A DNA stretch of 64,000 bases from Polytrichum commune. Its lineage: Eukaryota; Streptophyta; Polytrichopsida; Polytrichales; Polytrichaceae. A program made the translations under genes and the position numbers. The stretch is taken from NCBI GenBank assembly GCA_950295325.1, contig OX485805.1:2726501-2790500 (forward strand). Reading direction: 5' to 3'. Within the stretch, counting starts at the first letter, position 1. Every line of letters begins with the position of its first letter. This document shows positions 45,869 through 57,364 of the stretch, piece by piece. A model generated the notes under the pieces. It was not told where the DNA came from, searched no databases, and saw only the letters and a program-made list of their open reading frames with translations.

Positions 45869-47997
45869 TGTTGTGGGGGATATGTAGTACAACTGGATAA
45901 TGGTCTGAGTTTAGATTCATGTTTGTGATTGTGGTAGAAATGAATTTGTTGTTGTCTGGTGAGTGAATGTAGAATCCATCTATTAGACTTGTTGATGTGT
46001 AATTATAGCCTCCTTGTCTGGAGATGCTAGTGTTAGTTGGGATATATTCTAGGTTGAGTGATGCGGTGAAAATTTTCCATTGGTAATCTTCTTCTTGTGG
46101 AGGGGTGTTAATGTTGTTATTTTGTCTGCTTCTAAGTGCGATATCTCGGTTAAAGTCCCCACATAATGAATACATGTGATTGGGGTGTATAGTGATTTCG
46201 TTAGTGATTTCGTTCTTAAGTTGTGGAATGAGGCATGTATCTTCTAAGTGTGTAGGCATGTACATGTGTATGATTAGCCAAGGTATTAGTGGATGGTTGT
46301 TTATTTTAATTATTTGTAGGTATGGAGATATATTTACTGGCGTGGGAATTTTGGTGATATTCCCAGGGAATGCATATTTTTTGTGGATAAGTGTGAGTAA
46401 GCCTCCTTTTCCAGGGGTATAGGGCATTCTTTGTTGTATGCATCTTGTGAGTGCATGTGTGTTGTTGAAAATGAGTTTAAATTCCGGAAATAGGTTTTGT
46501 ATGTATTTTGTAGATTTATTTGCGGTTAGTTTGGTTTCTTGGATATGTATGATTGCTGTGTTGTTTAGCGAGTTGTTTATTAGGCTTTGTAGGTTTTGGT
46601 AATGATGTGTTGAGTGATGACGCATTCCATGTTATTATGTTTGTTTCGTGCTCGGTGTCGGTGTTAATTCTTGGGGTTGGTGTGGGAGTAGCTGGGGGTG
46701 GGGGTGGGTGTGAATATTCGTTGATGTTTTCTAGGCATCGGAGTGCTTCGGTGATCAATTGATTTGGGAGGAAGGGAAATTTATTTTGAAGGGTGATTGG
46801 TGTTGGTGTAGTATCTTGGTTGTGGATAAATTCATATATCTCTGTGTGTATTGAATTTTTTGGATATATTATATCTTGATTGTTTTCTACAAAAGTTGTG
46901 TAGGGGTGAGGTGTTGATATATGCCTTTCGGGGGGGTTGGTGAGGTTGGCCAGTCTGATAATCAGTGTGTTCGTCCATATGTTATTAAAGTGGTAGTTTT
47001 GGGGTTGGGCTAGTATGTTATTGCATGTGTCTATTGAGGGGTGGATGGTGATGATTAGAGCGTATAGCATATGGGTTAGTGGTGATTGCCTTTGTGTTTG
47101 GATATATTGATGTAGATGCGGGTAGGTTGTTATTGCTTGAGGGTGTAGTGGGTGTGTGTTTTTTAGTATGGGGGTAAATGTGTTTGCTATGTGTTGGTAT
47201 TCAGGTTGTAGTTTTATAGTGTTTGGAATGAAGTAGATGTTGGCTCTTTTTTTGTGTGTAGCAGGGTGTGTATGTAGGATGTTAGGCATTGGTCCGGGGT
47301 TGGGTTCTATGTCCCCGCATTTTAGCAATTCTAGTTTGTTAATAAAGTAGTATCCGTGGGAATGGAGTGTTTTTGGATTTTTCATGTGTGTTTTTAGATA
47401 TATTATGATTGTGAACTTGGTTCTAGTAAAGAGGTTAGGTATAGCGTGTATGATGTTTTCTATTTGTTTGGGTGAGAAGTGTGAGTTTATATTTTTTATA
47501 GATTTTTGGCTTGTTATTGAGTTAGGTCTCCAGTTATTTATGAAGTGGTATATGTTATTATTTGTGTGGCGAGGCCGGTAGGCCGAGGCCATTGTATCTT
47601 TTGGGTGAGGTTGGTATTTTGAATGAGGGTTTAATAGGTGTTTGAAATAGGGTTTGTGATGGTGTTTGATGTTGAGGTGAGGTTTATTTAGGGCGAGTAG
47701 TTTATATTTACTTCTTGTAAATAGATTAGGTAAGGCAATTATTGTTTTTTGTGTAGTTTTTGGGAGGTAGTGTATAGGTTTAGTATGTTGGTGGGTAGGC
47801 TTTGTGATTGTGTTAATGATGGGGTTGAGGGAGTTGTAATGTATATATCTTGTTAGTTTTATTTTGTGGTGAGGCCGGTAGGCCGATGCCGTATTGTGTA
47901 CTTTGTTGTATTGGTTAGGATATTGTTGTATTGTGAGTAAATAGATTTGTTTTTGTGAGGTGTTGGGGGGGTTTTCTTTGTGAATTTTAGTATTCAT
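45869..47997 (-). pseudogene. LINE polyprotein, N-terminal part: 2A-like peptide and AP endonuclease
   Basis: ATG at 47997. Residues ~35-235 contain two related modules, each with an ASAYRP motif and a later 'IPNLFTR' or 'LPNLFTR' motif. Residues 229-236 are DIEPNPGP in the context LELLKCGDIEPNPGP, a 2A-type ribosome-skipping consensus. The AP endonuclease starts at NIITWNASSL. A one-base frameshift between about 46605 and 46625 then moves it into the frame that carries HIQETKL, GDFNRDI and SDHYPVV (catalytic Glu, Asp/Asn and SDH motifs). Translation runs without another stop to the Ty3 insertion point at 45863. Confidence 0.75.
47571..47886. repeat. 16-bp direct repeat pair GAGGCCGGTAGGCCGA, 300 bp apart
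   Basis: Copies at 47571-47586 and 47871-47886 mark an internal duplication of the LINE N-terminal module; on the minus strand they encode the SAYRP motif. Confidence 0.8.
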
Positions 47998-48119
47998 GAA
48001 TACTATAGGTAGGGTTTTATTTTAAGTATATATTAATAATTTAATTATGTTTTTGTTTTTAGTATATAAATATACTATAAGTAATTTATAATTGTACGCC
48101 GCCGGGATGTTTGTCGAAA

Positions 48120-50321
48120 TTAGTTTGTCAAGTCCATATTGTTTTCAATTTCCGATATGTCCGGATGAGCCGCTTCTATAGCATCCAAGGTAATCTTCAT
48201 TTGCCTTTGAAGGAGTTGTATTTGGAGCTTGGAATTCTTGTTTGACTCCGCTTGCACATGGTCGGCATAAACCTTAGCCTCTTGCACAATCTCATCTTTA
48301 AGGTTCACCATTTCCTTTCGTATTTCATCCGTCCCCTTTTTTACCGCTGCTTCTACCATTTTGTTGAGATCTTTGTTGGTGATGTTTTGGTGCGGTCCAT
48401 TCTCCAGAGCTTGGATGGTGTTTGCAAGTGCGGTGTTCACGTCTGAAAATCCAAGTCTAACTAGCTCTTCTTTACTAGGTGCATTTATCCCGTCTAGACT
48501 TTTTGGATGGGGGGTAAATTCAACATATTTACCAAATATTTTTTCATTTTTCTTAACAAATTTCTTGTAGACAAACGAGTTGAGGCATTGGACATTGCAT
48601 GAGCCCGTATGCTTCCCGTTCTCAAGTCTAAAGTAAAAACCGAGAACATTTAGTTCTCCCATGCATTTTCGGATTCCTTCTTCGATTTGCATGGTTGTTT
48701 TTACCTTATTGAGGTTACGGGCGATTAGAATGAGTGCATTCTTTCGGGCTTTATCATCTTCTGAGAGTTTTTCATTACTTGCAAAGTTTACATCTACTAT
48801 TTCATTAAAAAATGAAAGTTTGAGTGCTTTAATTCTTTTGGCTTCCTCTGGAGAGGGTGCTTTAATCCAAGCAAACTCTGCATCCACCGATTTTTGCACA
48901 TTCGTTATTTCAAAGTCAAGGCCCCGTCGAAATCCATCCCCAACTATTTCTACAAACAAATCATACCATTCTTTACCCTTGATTGACGGGGTTGTGATTT
49001 TGACGGAGAGCATGGATGCAATTGCAATGGTATCAAAGGATTTACACACTTTGCCTATAGCATGTGTAAATTGGCCAAGCTTGAGGATGAAAGGTCTCAA
49101 TCCACAGAGAAGGCCATATCCATCCATTTCAGGGTTTTTAAGGTGGAGTTTAATAATTCCACTCCATCTTTTGGTCCCATGAAAACAAAGGACAGCTATG
49201 GGCTCTCCTAGAACTTCCCCGACCTCTATCCTCATTGTTTTTAGTCTATCCTTTGTTAAGTTGAGTATCACATCTCTATCCAATTCTATTCTTTCAATTT
49301 CAAAATGGATAGATATGTGATAGTCCAAAGCAAATCCATGGTCACCCACTTCCACATCCGAAGGAATCTGGGTGAGATTGTAGTGCATTCCCTCCTTACC
49401 ATCCGTTCGTATAGAAGGCCACTCTTCTTGGGCAACGAACGGAAAGGAGGGAGATGACTCCACCATTTCATGTGCTTCAGACTCACACATACATTTTTTG
49501 ACTAACTCAGTGAAAGAAGGTGTTTGAATGAGAGGCATGTTAGCAAATTTTGCAATTGTGTTCATAGCTTGAAAACCTAGCCAATAGGGGGGGCGTGTTC
49601 TCTCAGTGGGTGCTATTCCTTTAACCTTCTTTTGACTTGACAATACCACAGCAAGCACTGGACGTTTTCCACTTGTAGAATCTATATTTTCATTTTCAAA
49701 CAACTTACGGGATGATGAGGTTGGAGTGATGGTTGCCATTCTGATATAAGCAAAGCAAACAAACGTTTTGTACTTTAGTTTTGAATGAGGTATACTTCTT
49801 ATTTTCTTTCCTCTAATTCCTTTCCACAAATTAAGTTGTGGGCCTCCTAGGAATTGAGAGTGAAAGAAGAAGTGATTTGCACGTTCTAACATCATATGAG
49901 TACTAGTATGAGTACAACTTGCATTCATCCTATGATAACACCTTTTCCTATTCATATGAATCTTCATATTAGTATTTACAAATTGGTTGTAAGTGCTTTT
50001 ATGTAGATTATGATTTGTCACAACTCTAACATTCCATTCATCTCCTAAGCATTTGAGGCAAATATAACTAAAAGCACAAGCATCTACCGTTACTACCACG
50101 GATCCATTATTTCTAATGGAACATTCATTTATGTTATGAACATTAAGGTTGTTATACCATACCTTTGGATTTATGATGTTCTTATATGTGTTTTTAAAGC
50201 AAGAGTTTGTAAGGCATTCCCATGTGGTGTGAGAGTTGACACTATGAGAGTATATCCAGTATGGTGTGGCTAGTACTAGCCACATAATGATAACAAGGTA
50301 GGTTGCATATGCAACCTTCAT
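48120..50321 (-). CDS. uncharacterised 733-aa protein; possible ORF1-like retroelement protein
   Basis: One uninterrupted frame from ATG 50321. A second well-placed ATG at 49739 (AGAATGGCA) would give 540 residues starting MATITPTSS. The region before it begins with a hydrophobic segment (ATYLVIIMWLVLATPYW) and is Cys/Asn-rich. The 540-residue part contains a hydrophobic core (RWSGIIKLHLKNPEMDGYGL), a second block whose strand-helix-strand order resembles an RRM fold (ALILIARNLN…), and a charged, probably coiled-coil C terminus. Its stop lies ~50 bases from the inferred 5' end of the LINE. It may be a host gene next to the insertion or an ORF1-type nucleic-acid-binding protein. I do not recognise the family. 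Confidence 0.55.
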   Translation of the reverse strand: MKVAYATYLVIIMWLVLATPYWIYSHSVNSHTTWECLTNSCFKNTYKNIINPKVWYNNLNVHNINECSIRNNGSVVVTVDACAFSYICLKCLGDEWNVRVVTNHNLHKSTYNQFVNTNMKIHMNRKRCYHRMNASCTHTSTHMMLERANHFFFHSQFLGGPQLNLWKGIRGKKIRSIPHSKLKYKTFVCFAYIRMATITPTSSSRKLFENENIDSTSGKRPVLAVVLSSQKKVKGIAPTERTRPPYWLGFQAMNTIAKFANMPLIQTPSFTELVKKCMCESEAHEMVESSPSFPFVAQEEWPSIRTDGKEGMHYNLTQIPSDVEVGDHGFALDYHISIHFEIERIELDRDVILNLTKDRLKTMRIEVGEVLGEPIAVLCFHGTKRWSGIIKLHLKNPEMDGYGLLCGLRPFILKLGQFTHAIGKVCKSFDTIAIASMLSVKITTPSIKGKEWYDLFVEIVGDGFRRGLDFEITNVQKSVDAEFAWIKAPSPEEAKRIKALKLSFFNEIVDVNFASNEKLSEDDKARKNALILIARNLNKVKTTMQIEEGIRKCMGELNVLGFYFRLENGKHTGSCNVQCLNSFVYKKFVKKNEKIFGKYVEFTPHPKSLDGINAPSKEELVRLGFSDVNTALANTIQALENGPHQNITNKDLNKMVEAAVKKGTDEIRKEMVNLKDEIVQEAKVYADHVQAESNKNSKLQIQLLQRQMKITLDAIEAAHPDISEIENNMDLTN

Positions 50322-52440
50322 TTTGCTTACTATCCTAACAAACCTATCAATGCTATGATGTGTCTAAGACTATGTGTGTGCCTATGTGCAAATAATGAGA
50401 AAACAAATTAACATGTAAACTTACCAAGCGGATTAAGGGCACCAAAACGACAATCAGCAATAGCTCCAGCATCAACACTTCGCCTTCAATCTCCTTGATG
50501 TCCCAACACCTTCTTTTCTTCCCTGGATTCCTGGTCTGTTGACGAGCTGGTGGGCCGCACAAATCAAACTTTGGCGATGCTCCTTCGCAGCTCCTCTCCT
50601 CCAAGTTCTTCTCAGCTCCACTCCTCCAAGTTCTTCGCTGCTCCGAGTCTTGGCCTCTCCACAACTCCTTAGTCTCTAGCAGTCTTCGTAGTCTTCAGTA
50701 GTCTGTCAGCTCCTCAGCTCTGGATGTTTAAGAGTGTCCGGCTGCCGACGCTCTGTTGAATGTTCACCTCGTTGTAGTTCCTCCACAACAGCTTCACTCC
50801 TCCAAGCTTCCAAACAGCTCCCAAACAGCTTCCCAGTAGCTTCCGATTTAAAGCTCTCCAACAGCTCACCGACAGCTTCTCAGCTCCAGGCTCCTCAGCA
50901 GCTCCAAACTCCTAAGCGGCTCCAAGCTCCTCAGCAGCTCCTCAATCAACTTCGTCAAACGGATTTGACTTGAGAGTACTATAATCTCAACCGGTTATGC
51001 CCAAAACAGATTGGATTTGAGGGTACTAGATTCTCCACCGATTATGCCTAAGCATATAGTAATTTTTCTGCAGCAAGATTTCTCTGTTTCGGCAGTAAAC
51101 TATCTAATTTCGGCAGCATGTATCTGGTTCCGGCAGCAGAACAACTAGTTCCGGCTATAGCAATACCTAATTTCGGCAACAGAACTCCCTGGTTTCGGCA
51201 ACAGAGCTCCTTGATTTCGGCAGTATTCTTACTTGGTTTCGGCACAGAGTTCTTGATATTGAGTCTCTCCTCCGACCTCACTTCCCTGTGCCTATCTCTC
51301 CCTTACTCCAGATCTAAAGTGCTAGATATAGATCTCTCAAGTTTTTGATGCTAATCAATATGATGCTAGACTCTACCCAACTTTTAGTGCTGATGAGTGT
51401 TTTACAACACTTTTGATGAGTTCATAGGTCTAAGATTTCATCTAGTCTAATTCTTGGTTCAAAAAACCTTCTTTCTAATCTTTCAACTCTTCTCACAAAT
51501 CTAAGCTGAGTGGTTCGAAATACTTTACTCTCACCAGATCTAACTATATCTAATGCAAACCTTCACTTAGATCTTGGTTTCTGTGGTCAATATTGGGGCT
51601 GCAGGAAAGAAACGACAGTGTTGCGGTATTGCTTCACTGTATCCTTTGTGGGTTTCGAGTTGCTTCTGATGTGGCTCCCTTTGGTGGAGTGTTGTGCCGC
51701 TCCTTCTACGACAGTGCTACAACTTCGTCTGTTGGTGTGGATCCTGGGTCGCTCCTGACCCAACTTCCTTCAGTGTTGGATTTCGGCGTGGCAGGGGTTG
51801 GTGTTTGGTGATGTCCCGCATCGACTTCGGAGAGTTCTTCGGTGTGGCAGCAACTGCGGTGTTCTCCTTTGGAGCTTGGTTACCTCCTTCTGTACTTTGT
51901 GGATTTGCGGTCAGGGGTGGTATTATTCCTCTTCTGTCTTCAGTGATCGGCGTACAACTCCGACTACTTGTTTCGGCAGGTTCAACTCCTTGCTTCGATG
52001 CTCATGAGTAACTCTCTGGCTGCGGCAGCGGCTGACTTCTATAACGTGCTACAAGAGTGGTAGATCTTCGGTGTGTGGTGGAAGCGAACTCCTTCAGCAA
52101 CTGGTGTCGGGGAGCACTGGAGGGGAGGAGTGTGTAAATGCGCGTGGGTTGAGTGTTTATGTATTGAGGTTGGATGCTAAGGCCGCGTCTTACGGGGCCC
52201 CTCCGGGATCTGGAGTGGTGGGTGGCAGGGGGGAAGAGAATCAAGGAGCAACAAGTTGCCGCTTCAACTTTTGTCTCTTCCCCCTTTTTGCCTCCAGCAG
52301 CCGCTCCGTTCCTTCAGGGCTTCGCCGTCATGCGCTAATCCTCAGCCTCCGGCCATCTCTATCGCTTCATCCCTCCTTCTCTAACTACTTAATAGACTAT
52401 GGCACTCTCCAACTGTGTTCATTGTTGAGTGTAGGGTAAA
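50322..52440. repeat. CT-rich region with two tandem-repeat blocks
   Basis: 50770-50965: repeated 'ctcctcagcagctccaa' units. 51065-51250: about eight degenerate copies of a ~22-base unit 'tttcggcaacagaactcctt'. 51600-52440 has several open frames on the + strand of biased composition but no recognisable domain. It could be the 5' leader of the orphan ORF or of an unrecognised element. Confidence 0.5.
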
Positions 52441-55400
52441 AAACATAGTCCAATCTCTTTTAAACATGTGTCTTTATGATGTTCACTCATTGATCCTCAC
52501 CGAACTACATGCCAATCAAATATAAGGGTACGATCAAGAAAACAAACCGCTTAAGACCCATCTACCTTATGCCGGGAGCCCTTCCCTCCCACATGCAACT
52601 TGGGCCTAGACTCTTTTTGGAGTAACACCCTCCTTCGCATGCGTATATTAACTAGGTATTTCAATTTCGCAACTTCATAACTCAAGATAGCTTAACCAAA
52701 CACGAAACCCATTACCCCTCAAAATGAAAGAACACGTTTCGTTTTGAAACGCGAATCTAGGATCTCATCCCAACATCCCACACTCGTGAAGACTTTTGTA
52801 AATGACAAAGTTCAATAAGGCCTAAGGAGAGACATCCGATAAAGTCATCATAGTGGACTATTAACTAAGATTTTACCTCATTGCCAAATCCAATGTGATG
52901 AGGTCCACAAGCCCATTCCCAATCATTAAAAACAATGTTTGATCATGGTTTGGCCAATGACAATGTATTTTGACGGGTGCATTGATCGTTGAGAGTGCAT
53001 AACATTCCCAAGCAACGCCATTTTGTTCCCTTTCCAAATTGAGCCGAGAGATTTTTTTTTAAATAATGGTATAAAGAGCCAAGGTGGGGTCCGATGTTCG
53101 AAAACTAAGGACCACTTCACACACGAGCCAAGAGCCATGACCATGAAATTGTGAGAGCCCAAAAGAAAGTGTCCAAAGGCCGTCCCAACACACCTCCGAC
53201 ATCATGTAGTGTGGTCACGGACCTTCAAGTGTAGTAGGAAGTCATATGTGACTGGGCCCTCAACCAAATCCTATTTCAATGAATGTTTATTCATGCGGGT
53301 CCTCACACATGATAAAATAAAATACATCAATAATTGCGAATGTTCGGAGTGCCATGGTCTCCCGGTTTTGTGTCAGGCCTACCTCCAAGAAGCGGTTTTT
53401 GAGAATAGTCCAAATGATATGAAACATGATGCATTCGATGCCATGTAGGAATCCATGGAGAATTTACATCCATCTTGCATTCACATACTCCGTTGGTCCC
53501 TCAAGCTTAGTGTGAAGTGAACTTGGACCGGCTCCGCCTTTTCCACCAATGAGAGTGCTTGAAGTGTACTGGTCACGGGCTCTCAGTCTCGTGTGTGAAG
53601 TGGCCTTATAGGTTGTGCAATCAGCCATATTGTAGGCCTAACTGAAGCCCCTTGGGCCACTTGACCCTTAATTGGTCACTAAACCCCATGTCCAATTGAA
53701 ATTATCCGGTGAATATCACTGCTTTTTCAATAAGTCCCTTATGTTGCAAAATAATGATCTTAGCCAACATATTTTATGGGCTTTGTCTATAGGATAGAGA
53801 CTATGCATCAACTTTTCTGTTTCAAGAGCAAACTTCTTAACCACTTTGCGTTCACACTTGGACGTTTCTTGTTCTTGCTATTTTTGGTCCATTTGATTTA
53901 ATGTGGATGTTAACTATAGTGTTATATATATATAGATATAGTTAATTATAGTTTCTCCTAAAATGTATTGAAAAACTCTTAGTTAAGTATAGTTATTTTG
54001 GTAGCTTCAATCGTTGACCTACATTTGAGAAAATGGTGCACAAAATTCAAGAAAGTTTTGGTTATAGATATAGAGATTAGCCATGGACTGGAATGAGCAA
54101 ACTGGACAATTATAGTTGTAGTCTTTCATAAGAAAGGACTGAGCCTCACGGTTCTACCGTTTCCTTGTTACATGTAGACATGGGGGCATTTTCAAGTTAT
54201 TAACATGTTACGGGTGGGCCAAAGCAATGGTAAAGTGAACAAAAGTTGTACCCTGTTAGTTTAGAGGTGCAAGTAGTCAAATTTCCTAATTATATAGCTT
54301 TAAGTAATCATAATGATTCATATGAATTACAAATAAGGTGGGTCATGATGTTCTCATAATTTTATTTGCAAATTACATGATTTACATCCATAAAAGTAGA
54401 TGTTAAAGTTTATAGAATCTACTTTCATAATTGTCGGTTTCCGAAAAGTGAGGGTGAACTAGACCTTAAGAAAATGTATTTTGCTCCAAATTTTATGGCA
54501 CACTAACATACAATACTATAAGGTTTTGCCAAACACTTAGATTATACACACAAATCATAACACAGTTCGAAATGAAATAGGTTTTCACTCAAACCCACCA
54601 CCCAATTTAGGATCTATTTCCTATTTATCTCCATCATAACATTATTCGAATTCGTAACAATGTTTTGTGTGACCAATAGTATTCATGGAATATTCCTCAC
54701 ACTCAATTTGAATACATTCATTCATATTGAATGTGCGAATATTCTATGAAATAATGTTAGTCCCGCAAAACATTGTTATGGATCTGAATAATGTTATGAT
54801 AATACTAATGAGGCACAAATTTAGTATTATGTTTGGTTCAAACCCATTGGAGGGCTCCATGGTTTCGGAACAACATGTGTATAGAATCTAGCCTACTTCC
54901 CTTATTATACATGAAAATTGTATCGCAATGAAAGGGCATAAGTTACCACTTTTCTTGTTCACTTTACCATGTTGTGGCCCTAGGCACGTTATATTATAAA
55001 AATTGTGACAATGTTTTGTCTTGTGATTGTTGTTGGGAGTTGTATTCCTCCTTTCTCATCCCCGATGTGGTGGCAAAAGCTACACGTGTTCCCCATGTTC
55101 AACTTTGGATCATTTTTTTGTATTTTTTTGTATTTTTTTAGGGGGGGGGGGGGGAGGGGGTCCCATAAATTCATGCCTTGTTCCATTTGTGGTCATTGGT
55201 TTGGGGAGTGCCGTAAATGCATGCCTAAAATTCAAATAGCAACAAGCAATGAGAGCAAAGGGCAATGAGAGATTGGATAGATCTTCTTGCCTTATCCTTA
55301 CTTTGGTTCTAGCCCTCACCTCTACCTCTCCCCCTTTGAAGTGGCACCTCTATAGAGTTTCATATTCCAATACCATTACTGGACAAAGATGTATCATATA

Positions 55401-56170
55401 TTCTACATTTTTATGCTATTTATTGTCAATTAATGTCGGAAGTTATGCAATGCTATAATTATTGCCAAGAATATAGTTTTTTACCTACTAAAGTCATTTG
55501 TGTTGGATAATGTCCATCCAACCTATCAAATCTTCGTGGGTAAAATATGAAATCTATAAGAAGGAGTTCTTTTATTGCATAGTTCTAAATAGCAAGTGAC
55601 AATACGTACCATAAATAATGTAGAGAAATTGAGAGCTTGAAGAAATGATCTATCTTGTTGGCTAGTGCTCTAAAGAGTAAGTGTTTTTGGCCCCACTTGG
55701 ATGACTTTAAAATCAATAACATTTCATGTCGTTGGCGGGGAAACCTCCTACTTTGAGTCACCTTCACATTCAAGCTTTCAACTTGAGAGGTTAAACCTTT
55801 TCAAACCAAAGGGTTTTGAAGCATTCTTTGGCTTCTCATAAATTCTTATTTGTTTGGAAGTATTTTACCCTTCATATCTAACTTTAAGGTCCGGGTCTAA
55901 GAAACTTGAGGTCCAAAACACCCCTCAATGAACTTTACTTTGGGGCTAAAGACCAAACTTGAAGATCGGTTTCTCAAACTAGGAGGAGTATTATCTAGAG
56001 TACAGAACACCGTGATTTAGTGGGAAAGTGATGCACACTAGAGTAGAACCACCTATTCCCGATCAGGAACCCAACGGGGATCAATAGGGTGCCATAATCT
56101 CAATCAAGTTGGCATTGATTTCAATAATTTCTTTTTGTGTGTGGTTAAAGTAAGGTTCCACATTTCACGG
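52441..56170. other. intergenic, no gene recognised
   Basis: Low-complexity and diverged repeats, one MITE copy (separate entry) and a poly-G run with one A at about 55141-55160. No coding region is supported. Confidence 0.4.
54633..54800. mobile_element. palindromic MITE, copy 2
   Basis: Starts ATCATAACATTATTCG and ends with the inverted partner AATGTTATGAT, with about 45-bp terminal inverted repeats. Same family as 28125-28273. Confidence 0.65.
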
Positions 56171-56178
56171 TTTCTAAG

Positions 56179-56277
56179 GGTTGATTTCCATGTAGGTTGC
56201 TTCGCCCACTAGATATTAGTGGAATCTTCATTTCCACTACTATCTAGTGGGTGAAGCAACCTACATAGGAACCAACC
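56179..56277. repeat. long hairpin: 45-bp inverted repeat with 9-base loop
   Basis: Arm 56179-56223 pairs with 56233-56277 at about 40 of 45 positions (core: tgtaggttgcttc / gaagcaacctaca). Size and near-perfect pairing fit a young MIRNA-type foldback or a tiny MITE. Confidence 0.75.
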
Positions 56278-57364
56278 ATAAGTCTCCAACTTTGTTATGG
56301 TATCACCAGGGAATTGATAGTGCCATGATACATGTCCCTAGTTATGAGTGCTTAAGCGAGGAAGGGTTCGCCTCAAAATGAGTGGTTATGGCAGATTCTA
56401 GACATTGGTAATGTGTTTGGGCCAAGTATTGGCTTCAAAAATTCACAATAATTTCAATTTAAGGAACAAAATTACCGAAAAATTTGCAGTCCTCACGATT
56501 TCAAACTTCCTACACATAATAATTTTGCATTGCCTTATACGTCTCCATATTTGACATAAAGTTTCTTTAGTGATCAATTGTGGGCGCCTCTACTCTAATA
56601 CCACTTCATTATCCCATGTCTTGGACCCACATCCAAGTGTAAACTCCTTGAGTCCATCATTTTTCTCTTGACCAATAAGATCACTTGATTTTGGGAAAAA
56701 ATTATGGTCTTGGAGCCTAATGTAAACCCATCCTTACTTATAAGAGAAATCAATCTTTAGTCCGAAAGTAAGATCCCAAGTTTGTTGGACCCATACCCTA
56801 AATTCCAACTGACCACTAAAATTGTGAATGCTAGGTACCACATGTCAAGTCTCCATTGGCCAAACTCACTTTAGCCTACGTGGTACATACCTACGTGTTA
56901 GTGCAACGGGAAGAGTTTACCGTTCCCTCCTCCTCCTCCTTCCCCTTCTCATTGTAAATTTAGGGCCACTTTATACACGACTTGGGGCTGCCCCGAGCAC
57001 GAGCCTAATTTCATGTTCTTTAAGCCCTTGATCTGGCCCCACTTTATGAACTTTTTTTGGGCCCAATCTTGTCACATGTAAAGTGACGAGGCCCCATTCT
57101 AGGGCCCAATGAGCTTGAGGGTTAAGTTTTATGAAGCTAACCATGGTCAATGCCCAATGTTCTCGACAATGAAGTTTCACGACGCTTACCATCGGGGATG
57201 ATCTCTATAGGGTTGTGGTTAGTGAATCAAAATTGGATGCCACTACACTAAATTAGGGCATTTGAATCTAATTATGGTGTCAAAGAGTGCCTATAAATTT
57301 ATCTACCATGTTCAATGGATTAATCTATGGGTGCGGTTTAAGAGGCACACCAAATTCTTGATCA

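Larger units (their letters stand above)
29829..48067 (-). mobile_element. Dualen/RandI-like non-LTR retrotransposon with two endonucleases, interrupted by a nested Ty3 element
   Basis: Minus-strand LINE of about 7.8 kb after removing the nested LTR element and one copy of its target duplication. The 3' end is a 33-base poly-A (T-run 29829-29861) only ~10 bases beyond the stop codon. Possible 14-bp target duplication with 12/14 matches: aaatattatataag (29815-29828) and aaatatactataag (48068-48081); both are AT-rich, so this is tentative. Domain order 5' to 3': duplicated N-terminal module, 2A-like peptide, AP endonuclease, RT, Rossmann-like domain, RNase H, CCHC, restriction-like endonuclease. 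Having both endonuclease types is the published hallmark of Dualen/RandI from Chlamydomonas. The copy is dead: frameshifts near 46610 and 34862, a TGA at 34787-34785, and the nested insertion. Confidence 0.8.

Noticed and set aside
46600-46630. Programmed frameshift between the 2A part and the AP endonuclease
   Set aside because: The shift falls inside the first motif of the endonuclease domain rather than between domains, so a disabling indel is more likely.
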